Shown here: in pieces, positions 34,782 through 44,981 of the stretch
Position numbering within the stretch: position 1 is the stretch's first letter
How the letters are laid out: the number at the start of each line of letters is the position of its first letter
From: Flavisphingomonas formosensis
GTDB lineage: Bacteria; Pseudomonadota; Alphaproteobacteria; Sphingomonadales; Sphingomonadaceae
NCBI RefSeq assembly: GCF_009755815.1
Contig: NZ_WRPK01000002.1
Coordinates: 372,001-436,000, forward strand
Direction of reading: 5' to 3'
DNA: 64,000 nucleotides
Notes under the pieces: model-generated
The model's input: the letters and a program-made list of their open reading frames with translations, nothing else
Told to the model about the DNA's origin: nothing
Database searches by the model: none
Position numbers and translations under genes: made by a program

Positions 34782-35864
34782 ATGAGTTATCTGGAATCGC
34801 TTCGATCGAACCTCTTGGCGCTGACCGAGTCGGCGGCCAGCCTGGACGCGATCGAAGAGGTGCGCGTCAGGGCGCTCGGCAAGGCCAGCGACATCGCCGG
34901 GCTGATGAAGACGCTCGGCGGTATGAGCCCCGAGGAGCGGCAGGTGAAGGCCCCGCTCATCCAGGGCCTGCGCGCCGAGGTGACCGAGGCGATCGCCGCA
35001 AAGAAGCAGGCGCTGGAAGCTGCCGCGCTCGACGCGCAGCTCGCTTCCGAGACGCTGGACATGTCGCTGCCCGTCGCCTCGCTGCCGCAGGGCAGCGTGC
35101 ATCCGGTGAGCCAGGTGATGGACGAGCTGGCGGAGATCTTCGCCGATCTCGGCTTCGCGGTCGCGACCGGCCCGGAAATCGAGGACGACTGGCATAATTT
35201 CACCGCGCTCAACATCCCCGAGAGCCATCCGGCGCGGGCGATGCACGACACTTTCTATTTTCCGGAGGACAAGGCGCGCGACGGGCGGCGCATGCTGCTG
35301 CGCACCCACACCTCGCCGGTGCAGATCCGCACGATGATGAACCAGGAGCCGCCGATCCGGATCATCGCGCCGGGCCGTACCTATCGTTCCGATTCGGACG
35401 CCACCCACACGCCGATGTTCCACCAGGTGGAGGGTCTCGTGATCGATCGCGGCATCCATATGGGCCATCTCAAATGGACGCTCGAGACCTTCGTGAAGGC
35501 GTTCTTCGAGCGGGACGACGTCGTGCTGCGCCTGCGCCCGAGCTACTTCCCCTTCACCGAGCCTTCGGCCGAGGTGGATGTCGGCTTCTCGCGTGAGAAT
35601 GGCCGCCGCGTGATCGGCGGATCCGACGGCTGGATGGAGATATTGGGTTCGGGCATGGTCCATCCGCGCGTCATCGCCGCCTGCGGCCTCGATCCGAACG
35701 AATGGCAGGGCTTCGCCTTCGGCTGCGGCATCGATCGCCTCGCCATGCTCAAATATGGCATGGACGATCTGCGCGCCTTCTTCGATGGCGACCTGCGCTG
35801 GCTGCGCCATTACGGCTTCGCCTCGCTCGACGTGCCCACGCTCAGCGGAGGAGTGGGCGCATGA
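34782..35864 (+). CDS. pheS: Phenylalanine-tRNA ligase alpha subunit
   Basis: PheS carries the catalytic site of the alpha2-beta2 phenylalanyl-tRNA synthetase. The 360-aa protein has an N-terminal coiled coil (about residues 1-90), then class II motif 1 [19 protein letters not shown] near residue 106, motif 2 FRHDATH-like [22 protein letters not shown] near residue 205 and motif 3 [17 protein letters not shown] near residue 308. The ATG at 34782 is preferred to an in-frame ATG at 34743, which lies in the REP-like repeat; GAAGGTGGGG precedes it. The stop overlaps the pheT start (ATGA). Confidence 0.96.
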   Translation: MSYLESLRSNLLALTESAASLDAIEEVRVRALGKASDIAGLMKTLGGMSPEERQVKAPLIQGLRAEVTEAIAAKKQALEAAALDAQLASETLDMSLPVASLPQGSVHPVSQVMDELAEIFADLGFAVATGPEIEDDWHNFTALNIPESHPARAMHDTFYFPEDKARDGRRMLLRTHTSPVQIRTMMNQEPPIRIIAPGRTYRSDSDATHTPMFHQVEGLVIDRGIHMGHLKWTLETFVKAFFERDDVVLRLRPSYFPFTEPSAEVDVGFSRENGRRVIGGSDGWMEILGSGMVHPRVIAACGLDPNEWQGFAFGCGIDRLAMLKYGMDDLRAFFDGDLRWLRHYGFASLDVPTLSGGVGA

Positions 35865-38230
35865 AATTCACCCTCGGCTGGCTCAAGGAGCATCTCGACA
35901 CCACCGCCGATCTCACCGCGATCACCGATGCGCTGACCCGTATCGGCCTCGAGGTGGAAGGCGTGGAGAACGTGGCCGAAAAGCTCGCCCCCTTCACCAT
36001 CGCGAAGATCCTGACGGCGGAGCCGCATCCGCAAGCGGACAAGCTGCAGGTGCTCAGCGTCGATGCCGGCACCGGCGCGCCGCTGCAGGTGGTGTGCGGC
36101 GCGCCCAACGCCCGCGCCGGCCTGGTCGGCGTGTTCGGAGCGCCCGGCGCCTATGTGCCCGGCAGCGGCATCACGCTGAAAGTCGCCGCGATCCGCGGCG
36201 TCGAGAGCCACGGCATGATGTGCTCGACGCGCGAACTCGAGCTCGGCGAGGATCATGACGGTATCATCGAGCTCCCGACCGACGCGCCGGTAGGCCAGGC
36301 CTATGCCGCCTGGGCCGGGCTCGACGATCCGGTGATCGACGTGTCGATCACGCCCAACCGGCAGGATTGCATGGGCGTGCACGGCATCGCCCGCGACCTT
36401 GCGGCGGCGGGACTGGGCACGCTGAAGCCGGTGGCGGTTCTCCCTATACCCCCCGGCAAGCCAGGCCCGGCGACGGTACGGATCGACGACCCGGAAGGCT
36501 GTCCGGCTTTCTTCGCACGCGTCGTCAACGGCGTGAAGAACGGCGCGTCGCCGGCGTGGATGCAGCAGCGATTGAAGGCGGTCGGGCAGCGCCCCATCTC
36601 CACGCTGGTCGACATCACCAACTATGTGATGATCGGCTGGGGCAGGCCGCTCCATGTCTATGACCTCGCGAAGATCAGCGGCCCGCTGGTCGCCCGCAAG
36701 GCACGCGCGGGCGAGACGCTGACCGCGCTCAACGGCAAGGATTATACGCTCGATCCGTCGATGACGGTGATCGCCGACGACGCCGGCGTGCATGACATTG
36801 GCGGCATTATGGGCGGCGAGCATTCGGGGGTATCCGAGACGACCACCGACGTGCTGATCGAATGCGCCTGGTTCGATCCCGAGACGATCGCGCGCACCGG
36901 CCAGAAGCTTGGCCTGACCAGCGACGCGCGCAGCCGCTTCGAACGGGGCGTGGACCCGGCGTTCCTAGGCACCGGGCTTGATCTGGCAACACGCATGGTC
37001 CTGGATCTGTGCGGCGGCGTGGCGGCGGCCAAGATCGAGGCCGGCACGCCGCCGCTTGCCACCCACACCATCGCTTATGAGCCTTCGCTCTGCGAGAAGC
37101 TGGCCGGCATCAAGGTGGCCGCGGCGCGCCAGAAGGCGATCCTGACCAGCCTTGGCTTCGGCCTGGACGCTTCGTGGACGGCGCGCGTGCCGACCTGGCG
37201 CCGCGACGTGGATGGCGCGGCAGATCTCGTCGAGGAGATCGTGCGCATCGAGGGGATCGACCATGTCCCCTCCACGCCGCTGCCCCGCGCCGAAGGCGTC
37301 GCCAAGCCGACCGTCACCCCGATGCAGCAAACCGAGCGCCGCGCCCGCCGCACCGCAGCTGCGCGGGGCCTCAGCGAGGCGGTGACGTGGAGCTTCGTCT
37401 CCGAACGCGAAGCCGCGCCGTTCGGCGGCGGCGAATGGATCCTGGCCAATCCGATCAGCGAGGAGCTGAAGGTGATGCGGCCCTCGCTCCTGCCCGGGCT
37501 GATCGCCGCGGCCAAGCGCAATGCCGATCGCGGGCAGCGCTCGGTGCGTCTGTTCGAGGTAGGACGCCGCTACGGCGCCGAGGACGAGCACCCGACGCTC
37601 GGCCTGGTGCTGGCGGGCGAGCGGACGCAGCGCGACTGGCGGTCCGGCCGCGCCCAGCCGTTCGACGCCTATGACGCCAAGGCGGAGGCGCTCGCGATCC
37701 TCGCCGCAGTCGGCGCTCCCGTCGACCGGCTGCAGGTGATGGAGGCGGTGTCCGCGGTCTATCATCCCGGCCGCTCCGGCACATTGCGGCTCGGTCCGAA
37801 GACGGTGCTGGCCGAGTTCGGCATGCTGCATCCAGCCACGGCGCGGGCCTTCGACATCGACGATCCCGTCGCGGCGGCCGAGATCTTCCTCGACGCGATC
37901 CCGCAGAAGCGGTCCGGCGGCCATATGCGCAGCGCCTATGCTCCCCCTGCCCTGCAGGCGGTGACGCGCGACTTCGCTTTCCTGGTGCCCGCGACGCTGG
38001 CCGCGGATAGCCTGTTGCGCGCGGTGCGGGGCGCGGACAAGGCGACGATCGTCGACGTCCGGCTGTTCGACGTCTTCACCGGCCAGGGCGTGCCGGAGGG
38101 CCAGAAGAGCCTGGCCATCGAAGTGACCTTGCAGCCGGGATCGGCCAGCTTCACCGAGGGGGATCTCACCGCGATCGCCGATCGGGTGATCAAGGCCGCC
38201 GAGAAGCTGGGCGCGACGCTGCGGCGATGA
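35861..38230 (+). CDS. pheT: Phenylalanine-tRNA ligase beta subunit
   Basis: PheT binds tRNA-Phe and edits mischarged tyrosine. The 789-aa protein begins [14 protein letters not shown], followed by the OB-fold tRNA-binding domain (about residues 40-150, [18 protein letters not shown]), the B3/B4 editing domain, B5 and the C-terminal ferredoxin-like anticodon-binding domain ([20 protein letters not shown] to the end). The frame is open upstream into pheS, but the ATG at 35861 overlaps the pheS stop and GGAGGAG lies just before. A small membrane protein gene overlaps its stop by four bases. Confidence 0.96.
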   Translation: MKFTLGWLKEHLDTTADLTAITDALTRIGLEVEGVENVAEKLAPFTIAKILTAEPHPQADKLQVLSVDAGTGAPLQVVCGAPNARAGLVGVFGAPGAYVPGSGITLKVAAIRGVESHGMMCSTRELELGEDHDGIIELPTDAPVGQAYAAWAGLDDPVIDVSITPNRQDCMGVHGIARDLAAAGLGTLKPVAVLPIPPGKPGPATVRIDDPEGCPAFFARVVNGVKNGASPAWMQQRLKAVGQRPISTLVDITNYVMIGWGRPLHVYDLAKISGPLVARKARAGETLTALNGKDYTLDPSMTVIADDAGVHDIGGIMGGEHSGVSETTTDVLIECAWFDPETIARTGQKLGLTSDARSRFERGVDPAFLGTGLDLATRMVLDLCGGVAAAKIEAGTPPLATHTIAYEPSLCEKLAGIKVAAARQKAILTSLGFGLDASWTARVPTWRRDVDGAADLVEEIVRIEGIDHVPSTPLPRAEGVAKPTVTPMQQTERRARRTAAARGLSEAVTWSFVSEREAAPFGGGEWILANPISEELKVMRPSLLPGLIAAAKRNADRGQRSVRLFEVGRRYGAEDEHPTLGLVLAGERTQRDWRSGRAQPFDAYDAKAEALAILAAVGAPVDRLQVMEAVSAVYHPGRSGTLRLGPKTVLAEFGMLHPATARAFDIDDPVAAAEIFLDAIPQKRSGGHMRSAYAPPALQAVTRDFAFLVPATLAADSLLRAVRGADKATIVDVRLFDVFTGQGVPEGQKSLAIEVTLQPGSASFTEGDLTAIADRVIKAAEKLGATLRR

Positions 38231-38529
38231 TCCACAGCCTCGCGGCCCGCTTCTGGGACGCCAAGGAATGGGTACATGTGCAGACCGGCTTCAGTCCGGC
38301 GCTGCTGCATGTCCATCTCGGCCTGGCGATCTGGCTGCTGGCCGCGCTGCTGCTGAAACGGCCGCTGCGCGACTGGCGCCCGCTCGCGGTGCTGGCCGTA
38401 CTGCAGGCGTTGAACGAGGTAGGCGACCGCCTTTATTTCGGCACGTGGCGGGGTGACACGCTATGGGATTGCGTCACCACCCTGTTCTGGCCCGCCCTGA
38501 TCATGCTCGTGGCGCGCAAGCGGCGCTAG
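38227..38529 (+). CDS. Small membrane protein downstream of pheT
   Basis: I do not recognise this 100-aa protein. It has two clear membrane segments (about residues 30-44 and 52-66: LHVHLGLAIWLLAALLL and LAVLAVLQALNEVGDRLYF) and a third near the C-terminus (LWDCVTTLFWPALIMLVARKRR), with positively charged loops. The NE-x-x-D pattern in the second segment and the W/D pair before the third recall VanZ-like or DUF2238-type proteins, but the likeness is not firm. Its ATG overlaps the pheT stop (ATGA), so it is translated from the pheST transcript. Confidence 0.7.
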   Translation: MIHSLAARFWDAKEWVHVQTGFSPALLHVHLGLAIWLLAALLLKRPLRDWRPLAVLAVLQALNEVGDRLYFGTWRGDTLWDCVTTLFWPALIMLVARKRR

Positions 38530-38579
38530 GATGCGATGACTTTGCATCGACTCCACGCCATCCTGCTCCGGAAACAGCC

Positions 38580-39020
38580 TCAGCTTCGTTGCATGAACCA
38601 TTCCGGATTGGCGAGCGGCGTCCAGCCGAGCGAAGCATAGAGGCTGTGGGCATCGTGCGTCGCCAGCATCCAGCGGCGCAGCCCTTGAAGGTCCGGGCGA
38701 GACTGGAGATGGTGCAGCATTGCCCGCGCGAGCCCCCTGCCCTGTTCCTCCTCCAGCACGAACACGTCGGCAAGATAGGCGAAGGTCGTCCGATCGGTGA
38801 TCAGCCGGGCGAAGCCGACCTGCACCGTGCCCCGGAAGACGCCGATCACCAGCGATCCGGCGATCGCGCGCTCTACCCGCTCGCGCGGCACGCCGGGCGA
38901 CCAATAGCTGCGCGCGAGATAGCCGTGAATGACGTCGATCTGCATATCCGCCGGATCGTCCGACAGGCAGTAGCCGGGCGGCAGCGCCGGCGGCGTAATC
39001 GGGCTATCGCACTCGCTCAT
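38580..39020 (-). CDS. GNAT family N-acetyltransferase
   Basis: This 146-aa protein is a compact GNAT. ADVFVLEEEQGRGLARAMLHHL near residue 86 is the acetyl-CoA pyrophosphate-binding motif (Q/R-x-x-G-x-G/A, here QGRGLA). LATHDAHSLYASLGWTPL gives the C-terminal strand with the usual Tyr. The N-terminal part has Ser-Tyr-Trp-Ser near the substrate site (IHGYLARSYWSPG), a feature of a family of small-molecule acetyltransferases. GAGGCATCGTC precedes the ATG. The gene is transcribed opposite to its neighbours and is not in an operon. Confidence 0.88.
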   Translation of the reverse strand: MSECDSPITPPALPPGYCLSDDPADMQIDVIHGYLARSYWSPGVPRERVERAIAGSLVIGVFRGTVQVGFARLITDRTTFAYLADVFVLEEEQGRGLARAMLHHLQSRPDLQGLRRWMLATHDAHSLYASLGWTPLANPEWFMQRS

Positions 39021-39198
39021 GACGATGCCTCGCTAACCCTTTTTGCCGGCCGGGGAAATCGCGCGATGGCCAGATGTGCGCGGAATTGCTGGGATCGGCT
39101 TGTCATTGCGGAAACGCTGGCGTAGGCGCGGGGCCTGTCCGAAAGACCCGTCGCTCCTGCCTCCGCCGGGAGCGGCCGCAGGGAAGAACCGAACGCCT

Positions 39199-40299
39199 AT
39201 GCCCGCCCCCCAGCCCAAGCCGTGGATCGATGCGATAGCACCCTATGTGCCTGGCCGCTCGACCACCGACGACGGCCGCAAGGTTGCCAAGCTCTCCTCC
39301 AACGAAAGCCCGCTGGGCACCAGCCCCAAGGCACGCGAGGCTTTCGCGCAGGGCGCGGCATCGCTCGATCGCTACCCGGACGCTTCCGCCGCCGCGCTGC
39401 GCGAGGCGATCGCCGCCGCGAACGGGCTCGATCCCGCGCGGGTGATCTACGGCACCGGCTCGGATGAGGTTCTGCATCTCGCGGCGGGCGCCTTCGCCGG
39501 CGTCGGCGATGAGATATTGTTCGTCCGCTACGGCTTCTCCGTCTATCCGATCGCCGCGCGCCGCGTAGGCGCGGTCCCGGTCGAAGCGCCGGACAGCGAC
39601 TATGGGACGGACGTCGACACGCTGCTCGCCCATGTGACCGAAAAGACCCGGGTGGTGTTCGTCGCCAACCCGAACAACCCGACCGGCACCTATATTCCCC
39701 GGGACGAACTGCAGCGCCTGCATGCCGGCCTGCCCGGGGATTGCCTGCTGGTGATCGACCAGGCCTATGCCGAATATCTCGACGAGGCGGACGACGATGG
39801 CGGCATGGAGCTCGCCAAGACCCAGCCGAACGTGCTCGTCACCCGAACCTTCTCGAAGATCTACGGGCTTGCAGCCGAGCGGATCGGCTGGGGATACGGC
39901 CCGGCGCCGGTGATCGAGGCGCTGCACAAGATCCGCGCGCCATTCAACGTCACCACCGCCGGCCAGTTGGCCGCGATCGCAGCACTGGGCGACACCGCGT
40001 TCGTGGCTGCGGCCCGCGCGCACAACGACCGCTGGCGCGATTGGCTGGCCGGCGAGATCGCCTCGCTCGGCAATGCCGGCCTGCGCGCAGTCGCATCCAA
40101 GGCGAATTTCCTGCTCGTCCTGTTCGAAGGCAAGCTGACCGCCGAAGAAGCGTATAAGGCGCTGATGGAGCATGGCTTTATCGTCCGCTGGCTGCCCGGC
40201 CAGGGCCTGCCGCACGCCCTGCGCATCTCGATCGGCACCGAGGAGGAAACACGCGGCCTCGCCGCCGCACTGCGCGAGATCGTCGGAGCCGCGGCCTGA
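39199..40299 (+). CDS. hisC: Histidinol-phosphate/aromatic aminotransferase HisC
   Basis: This PLP-dependent class II aminotransferase makes histidinol phosphate from imidazole acetol phosphate. The 366-aa protein shows [15 protein letters not shown] near residue 32, [14 protein letters not shown] near 155, and the PLP lysine Lys220 in [20 protein letters not shown]. The frame is open upstream to 39043, but the ATG at 39199 begins the conserved start. Overlap by one base with tyrA and the lack of other his genes suggest that it also, or mainly, transaminates phenylpyruvate and hydroxyphenylpyruvate, a known activity of HisC in species that lack a dedicated TyrB. Confidence 0.92.
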   Translation: MPAPQPKPWIDAIAPYVPGRSTTDDGRKVAKLSSNESPLGTSPKAREAFAQGAASLDRYPDASAAALREAIAAANGLDPARVIYGTGSDEVLHLAAGAFAGVGDEILFVRYGFSVYPIAARRVGAVPVEAPDSDYGTDVDTLLAHVTEKTRVVFVANPNNPTGTYIPRDELQRLHAGLPGDCLLVIDQAYAEYLDEADDDGGMELAKTQPNVLVTRTFSKIYGLAAERIGWGYGPAPVIEALHKIRAPFNVTTAGQLAAIAALGDTAFVAAARAHNDRWRDWLAGEIASLGNAGLRAVASKANFLLVLFEGKLTAEEAYKALMEHGFIVRWLPGQGLPHALRISIGTEEETRGLAAALREIVGAAA

Positions 40300-41207
40300 T
40301 GCTGCCCTTCGCGCGCGTCACGATCATCGGACTCGGGCTCATCGGCTCGTCGATCGCGCGTGCCGTGCGCCAGCACATGCCTACCGTGCGCCTCACCGCG
40401 CATGACGCCGATCCGGCCGTGCGCGCACGCGTCGAGGAACTGGGCATCGTCGACGACGTCACCGACACGCCGGGCGTGGCGGTCACAGACGCCGATTTCG
40501 TGATCCTGTGCGTGCCGGTCGGCGCCATGGATATGGTCGCCACCTCGATCGCCCCGGAGTTGCCGGTCGACGCGATCATATCCGACGTCGGATCGTCCAA
40601 GGCCGGCGTGCTCGCGACGCTGACCGCGGCGCTGCCCGGTGCGACGGTGATCCCCGCCCATCCGGTGGCCGGCACCGAGCATAGCGGGCCGGACGCAGGC
40701 TTCGCGAGCCTGTTCCATGGCCGCTGGTGCATCGTCACGCCGCCGCCCGGCGCCGCCGAGGCCGCGGTCGCGCGGGTGAGCGCCTTCTGGGAAGCGCTCG
40801 GCGCCAAGGTCGACCTGATGGAGCCGCGGCATCACGATCTCGTGCTCGCCGTCACCAGCCACCTGCCACATCTCATCGCCTATACGATCGTCGGTACCGC
40901 CTCCGACATGGAAGAGGTGACACGTAGCGAAGTGATCAAATATTCTGCGGGCGGCTTTCGCGACTTCACCCGCATCGCGGCTTCGGATCCGACCATGTGG
41001 CGCGACGTGTTCCTCGCCAACAAGGAAGCGGTACTGGAGATGCTGCAGCGCTTCACCGAGGATCTCACCGCGCTGCAGCGGGCGATACGCTGGGGCGACG
41101 GCGACACGCTGTTCGATCTATTCACCCGCACCCGCGCGATCCGCCGCAGCATCATCGAGCAGGGCCAGGACGACGCCCGTCCCGACTTCGGCCGCGCTCA
41201 CCCCTGA
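40299..41207 (+). CDS. tyrA: Prephenate/arogenate (cyclohexadienyl) dehydrogenase
   Basis: This enzyme oxidatively decarboxylates prephenate or arogenate in tyrosine biosynthesis. The 302-aa protein opens with a Rossmann motif VTIIGLGLIGSSIARAV (residues 7-23), and has SDVGSSKAGVL, the PVAGTEHSGPDAGFASLF loop with the catalytic His, and MEPRHHDLVLAVTSHLPHLIAYT. No chorismate mutase or ACT domain is present, so it is the monofunctional alphaproteobacterial type. The ATG shares one base with the hisC stop, so hisC and tyrA are an operon. A small hairpin at 41210-41229 ends the unit. Confidence 0.93.
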   Translation: MLPFARVTIIGLGLIGSSIARAVRQHMPTVRLTAHDADPAVRARVEELGIVDDVTDTPGVAVTDADFVILCVPVGAMDMVATSIAPELPVDAIISDVGSSKAGVLATLTAALPGATVIPAHPVAGTEHSGPDAGFASLFHGRWCIVTPPPGAAEAAVARVSAFWEALGAKVDLMEPRHHDLVLAVTSHLPHLIAYTIVGTASDMEEVTRSEVIKYSAGGFRDFTRIAASDPTMWRDVFLANKEAVLEMLQRFTEDLTALQRAIRWGDGDTLFDLFTRTRAIRRSIIEQGQDDARPDFGRAHP

Positions 41208-41209
41208 TT

Positions 41210-41229
41210 CTCATCCTCCGCGGGGTGAG
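41210..41229. terminator. Short hairpin between convergent tyrA and plsC
   Basis: CTCATCC (41210-41216) pairs with GGGTGAG (41223-41229), with one G:T pair, around a short loop. It lies between the tyrA and plsC stops and could end transcription from either side, but no T-run is present. Confidence 0.35.
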
Positions 41230-41241
41230 GAAGCGTTTCCG

Positions 41242-41931
41242 TCATTCTTCCAGCGCGTTGATACCCTCGAACACCAGCGCTTCCGCCTCGCGGCGCGGCA
41301 AGCCCGGTGGAATCGGCTCGCCGAAGCGAAAGGTGATGATTCCCGGCCGCTTGACGAAGCCGCGCCGCGGCCAGACGCGTCCGCTGTCCACCGCCACCGG
41401 CACCACCGGCAGACCGAGGAGTTGGTAGAGCCCCGCAAAGCCCGCACGAATCGGCGGCTTCAGCCCCGGCGGCACGCGTGTTCCCTCCGGAAACAGCATC
41501 AGCGGCCGCCCCTCGTGCACCGCCTGCTGCGCGGCGCGGAGCATGGCGCGCAGCGCCGCCGCCTTGCGCGACCGATCGATCGGGATGACGCCATAACGCT
41601 TGGCCGCCCAGCCCCAGAGCGGAATGTCGGTCAGTTCCTTCTTGACCACTGCGGCCGGATTGCCGAGCAGCACGACCAGTTCCAGCGTCTCATAGGCCGC
41701 CTGGTGCTTCACCGCGTAAAGCACCGGCCCCTTGGGTATAATCCCTTCCACCCGCGGACGGATGCCGAGCAGCACGGCGGCGCACCAGCCATGGAAGCGG
41801 CACCAGCCGTGCGCATAATCCTGCACCGCCTTGCGGCCGAGCAAGGCGACCGGCAGCGCGCCGAGCACGGCGAATACGGTGCCGCCGTAAAAGACGACCA
41901 CGAACAGCACGGATCGCAGGAAAGCGCTCAT
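41242..41931 (-). CDS. plsC: 1-acyl-sn-glycerol-3-phosphate acyltransferase PlsC
   Basis: PlsC acylates lysophosphatidic acid to phosphatidic acid in phospholipid synthesis. The 229-aa protein has one N-terminal membrane segment (about residues 5-28), and the acyltransferase blocks KHQAAYETLEL near residue 75 and LMLFPEGTRVPPG near residue 145. The first block reads H-x4-E rather than the textbook H-x4-D, a variant seen in this family. LPVVPVAVDSG near residue 172 is block IV. The ATG overlaps the stop of the YdcF gene by four bases, so it is the last gene of the ftsE-ftsX-ydcF-plsC operon. Confidence 0.92.
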   Translation of the reverse strand: MSAFLRSVLFVVVFYGGTVFAVLGALPVALLGRKAVQDYAHGWCRFHGWCAAVLLGIRPRVEGIIPKGPVLYAVKHQAAYETLELVVLLGNPAAVVKKELTDIPLWGWAAKRYGVIPIDRSRKAAALRAMLRAAQQAVHEGRPLMLFPEGTRVPPGLKPPIRAGFAGLYQLLGLPVVPVAVDSGRVWPRRGFVKRPGIITFRFGEPIPPGLPRREAEALVFEGINALEE

Positions 41932-42458
41932 ATCCCCATCTGCCCCGACACCCGCCGCAGCACATATTTATTATATTCGGTCAGCAACGCCAGCAGCCCG
42001 GGTTCGCTCGGCACCGCATCGCGGACGATCACCACCTCGCCATCCAGCATGCGGGCAAGTTCGTAGCGGGCACGCGCCATGTGCCAGTCGGTCGTCACCA
42101 GCCGGATCGAGCGATATTTGTAGCGCCGCACCCAGTTCGCCGTTTCCTGCGCATTGGAGCGCGTATCCACCGCCTCGTGACCCAGATCGACGCAACAGTC
42201 GAACAGGGAGAGCGGCGCATGATATTCGGCGGCGAGCTCGTGCGGCTTCACCTGTCGGTCCACGCCGCTGATCAGCATCCGCTTGGCGCGCTTGGCGCGG
42301 ATCAGGTCGAGCCCGCGCTCGATCCGGCCGCGACCGCCGGTCAACACCACGATCCCATCGGTCATCTGATCGTCGGCCGGCCCCGGCAGCGAGACCGCGA
42401 ACCAGGCAAAACCGAGCATCCAGAGCAGCAGCACCGCGGCGACGAGGCGCGAGATCAC
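41928..42458 (-). CDS. YdcF family protein (DUF218)
   Basis: This 176-aa protein has one N-terminal membrane segment (MISRLVAAVLLLWMLGFAWFAVSL) and a Rossmann-like DUF218 domain with DGIVVLTGGRGRIERGLDL near residue 34, MLISGVD near 61 and LVTTDWHMARARYELAR near 120, the last being the family's conserved His-Met-x-Arg-Ala. E. coli YdcF binds SAM; ElyC/SanA relatives act in envelope precursor metabolism. The GTG at 42458 overlaps the ftsX stop (GTGA) and GGAGGATGCT lies before it. Position in an ftsEX operon suggests an envelope role. Confidence 0.9.
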   Translation of the reverse strand: MISRLVAAVLLLWMLGFAWFAVSLPGPADDQMTDGIVVLTGGRGRIERGLDLIRAKRAKRMLISGVDRQVKPHELAAEYHAPLSLFDCCVDLGHEAVDTRSNAQETANWVRRYKYRSIRLVTTDWHMARARYELARMLDGEVVIVRDAVPSEPGLLALLTEYNKYVLRRVSGQMGI

Positions 42459-43348
42459 AGCATCCTCCTCAGCGCGCCTACCACGGTCAGCCGCGCCGCG
42501 ACCGTCGCCAGCAGCGCGCCGGCGATGGGCAGCATCGTCAGTATACCCCAGGCATAGACAGGCAACGACATCGATCCGAGCAACTCCGAGCCGAGCCCTT
42601 CGACCCGCTCGCCCAGCAATAGGATGACGAGCACCGCCACGGCCAGCCCCACCAGCCCGCTGAACAACGCATCCAAAGCGATCCTTCGCTGAAAGAGGCG
42701 CGCGATCTGAATGTCCGTCGCTCCCATCAAGTGCATGACGTCGATCACCTGGCGATGCGTGTTGAGCGCCGCGCGGGAGGCCAGCACGACCGCACAGCCC
42801 GTTGCCAACGCCATCAACAACACCAGCGCCAGTGCCAACCATTCCAGCGAACGGACCAGGCCGGCCAGCGGCGCCAGCCAGGCGGCATGGTCGTCGATCT
42901 TGGCGGCGGGGGCAACATGGGCGACGGCGGCCGCGATCCGATCGATCCGGGCATGGGCGGCGGGCGAAAGCTCGGCATCGATCAGCGCCGGCACCGGGAT
43001 ATCCGGACCCAGCCCTTCCGCGCCGAACCATGGCGCAAGCAGCCGCGCCATGTCCGCCTCGCTCATCCGGCTGACCGCACCGACGCCTTGGGTGCGGTTC
43101 AACTCGGTTATCACCGCCGCCACCTGCGCCTCGCGCGCGTCGGGCGAGGCCTCCACGATCTGGACGGTAATCCGGCCGCCGAGCTGATTTCCCAGCGTGT
43201 GTGCCCCGACGGCGAGCGACATTCCCGCCGCGGCGGCAAGCACGGTCAGGAACATCATGATCGCGATCACCCAGGGCATGGGCCCGGCCATGCGCCCCTC
43301 GGGCAGCAGATTCCGTTCGGCCGCCGTCGGCCGCCAGCCGATATTCAC
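42455..43348 (-). CDS. ftsX: Cell division protein FtsX
   Basis: FtsX is the permease-like partner of FtsE that couples ATP hydrolysis to septal amidase activation. The 297-aa protein has an N-terminal membrane segment (about residues 25-48), a periplasmic loop of about 120 residues, and three C-terminal segments (about 165-190, 215-245 and 262-290). RQVIDVMHLMGATDIQIARLFQRRIALDALF near residue 196 is the coupling region and the best-conserved part of the family. The ATG overlaps the ftsE stop (ATGA) and its own stop overlaps the YdcF start. Confidence 0.94.
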   Translation of the reverse strand: MNIGWRPTAAERNLLPEGRMAGPMPWVIAIMMFLTVLAAAAGMSLAVGAHTLGNQLGGRITVQIVEASPDAREAQVAAVITELNRTQGVGAVSRMSEADMARLLAPWFGAEGLGPDIPVPALIDAELSPAAHARIDRIAAAVAHVAPAAKIDDHAAWLAPLAGLVRSLEWLALALVLLMALATGCAVVLASRAALNTHRQVIDVMHLMGATDIQIARLFQRRIALDALFSGLVGLAVAVLVILLLGERVEGLGSELLGSMSLPVYAWGILTMLPIAGALLATVAARLTVVGALRRML

Positions 43349-44061
43349 GATACGGCCTGTCCGCGCGGCGGAGGCGGATAGCGCAATGCGCCGGTGGGAT
43401 CGGAGACACGGCCCCGCTCAAGCCGGATCATCTGCGCATTGGGCACGCGGCTGAGCAGGTGGATGTCGTGCGTCGCCACCACCACCGTCGTGCCGAGCTT
43501 GTTGAGCGCATCGAACAGATGGAGCAGGCGCGAAGCCATTTCAGGATCGACATTGCCCGTCGGCTCGTCCGCGACGAGGATTTCGGGCCGGCCGATCACC
43601 GCGCGCGCGATCGCGACGCGCTGCTGCTCTCCGCCGGAGAGGGTGGCCGGACGCGCGCTGGCGCGATCGGAGAGTCCGACCCAGTTCAGCATCTCCTGCA
43701 CCGGCACTTCCAGATCGCGCTCCTCCACGCCGGCGATACGCAGCGGCAGAGCGATATTGTCATAGGCAGACAGGTGCGGCACGAGCCGGAAATCTTGGAA
43801 GACCACGCCGATCCGGCGGCGAAAGCCGGGCAGGCGCGCCCGCGGCAGCGTTACGACATCCTGGTCGAACAGACGAATGAGGCCGCGGCTCGGCCGCTGG
43901 GCGAGATAGAGGAGCTTCAGCAGCGAGGTCTTGCCGGCGCCCGACGGGCCGGTGAGAAAATAGAAAGCGCCCCCATTCAGCGTGAAGGTGACGTCGGTCA
44001 GGGTTTCCGCGCCCGTTCCATAGCGCAGACCAACATTCTGAAATTGCACGATGCCTGCCAT
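43345..44061 (-). CDS. ftsE: Cell division ATP-binding protein FtsE
   Basis: FtsE is the ATPase of the FtsEX complex. The 238-aa protein has Walker A GPSGAGKT at residues 38-45, Q-loop [21 protein letters not shown] near 88, signature [34 protein letters not shown] near 137, and the switch His in [10 protein letters not shown]. The frame continues upstream past 44061 but into the leader of the divergent zinc-ribbon gene; [15 protein letters not shown] is the conserved start, with GAGG 11 bases before. It is the first gene of the ftsE-ftsX-ydcF-plsC operon. Confidence 0.95.
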   Translation of the reverse strand: MAGIVQFQNVGLRYGTGAETLTDVTFTLNGGAFYFLTGPSGAGKTSLLKLLYLAQRPSRGLIRLFDQDVVTLPRARLPGFRRRIGVVFQDFRLVPHLSAYDNIALPLRIAGVEERDLEVPVQEMLNWVGLSDRASARPATLSGGEQQRVAIARAVIGRPEILVADEPTGNVDPEMASRLLHLFDALNKLGTTVVVATHDIHLLSRVPNAQMIRLERGRVSDPTGALRYPPPPRGQAVS

Positions 44062-44222
44062 CGCGCCCGCGTCCTCGCCCTCCCGCACCGGTTCCTCGCC
44101 GGTTCCGCCATCGCACAGGCGCGCGTGCGGCGTAAAGGCGTTGCTGCGCGGCAGCGATGCTTGAAAGCCCGGCGGCTCCGTGCTTAGTCGAAGGCCCTTT
44201 CGCGAGCGGACACCAGCCATCG

Positions 44223-44981
44223 ATGATCCTGACCTGCCCAGCCTGTCGAACCCGCTATCTCGTCCCCGACAGCGCGATCGGGCCAACCGGACGTCAGGTG
44301 CGCTGCGCCTCGTGCAAGCATAGCTGGTTCGAGGAAACGCCTGCGGCCGAGACCCAGGCCAGCTCGGCGCCCGCGGCCGAAACCACGCCGCCGGGCCCGG
44401 CCGCCGCTGCATCGGAACCGGTCGATTCGGCCGCCGCTGCGGCAGCGCCGGCCCCGGCCGAGGCCGGCCCGATCCCGACATTCGTCGATCCCTCGGTCGA
44501 GCCGGCCGACAGCAGCTACGATGCCTTCGCGCATGAACCGCCTTTCCGGCCGCGGCGCAATCCCGCGCGGATGTGGACGCGGATAGCGATCGGCGCCGCT
44601 ATCGCAATGCTGCTCGCCATCGCTGCCCTGCTGCTGTTCGGCCCGGCCGACTTCGCATCCCGCTTCGGCCTCGCGGCGAAGGCGACGCCGCTGTCCATCG
44701 AGGTCACCCGCAAGCCGGATCGCAAGATCATGCCGAGCGGACGGGAGCTGTTCGCCGTCACCGGCCGCGTGTTCAACCCGACCGACCAGCCGTTGCGGGT
44801 GCCCGACATCCAGGCGGAGCTGCGCGATGCGCAGGGCCGGATCGTCTATGGCTGGACGATCGCGCGGCCGGTCGCGACGCTCGGTCCCAAGACCAGCGCT
44901 GAGTTCAACAGCGCGGAGGTGGATGTGCCGATCGGCGCGCGCACCCTGAATCTCAGCTTCGTGAAGACGCCCGAAGGCTGA
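44223..44981 (+). CDS. MJ0042-type zinc-ribbon protein with membrane segment (DUF3426-like)
   Basis: This 252-aa protein begins with a zinc ribbon, [35 protein letters not shown] (Cys5, Cys8, Cys28, Cys31), the MJ0042 type. An Ala/Pro-rich linker follows, then one membrane segment (about residues 123-141, [19 protein letters not shown]) and a C-terminal beta domain like DUF3426 ([35 protein letters not shown]). The function is not known. Proteins of this kind commonly lie divergent from ftsE in alphaproteobacteria, as here. The 3' end overlaps the convergent MATE gene by 29 bases. Confidence 0.85.
   Translation: MILTCPACRTRYLVPDSAIGPTGRQVRCASCKHSWFEETPAAETQASSAPAAETTPPGPAAAASEPVDSAAAAAAPAPAEAGPIPTFVDPSVEPADSSYDAFAHEPPFRPRRNPARMWTRIAIGAAIAMLLAIAALLLFGPADFASRFGLAAKATPLSIEVTRKPDRKIMPSGRELFAVTGRVFNPTDQPLRVPDIQAELRDAQGRIVYGWTIARPVATLGPKTSAEFNSAEVDVPIGARTLNLSFVKTPEG

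Noticed and set aside
42459-43421. N-terminal extension of the YdcF protein
   Set aside because: The frame stays open through ftsX but only as its shadow; a GTG with a good ribosome-binding site overlaps the ftsX stop.
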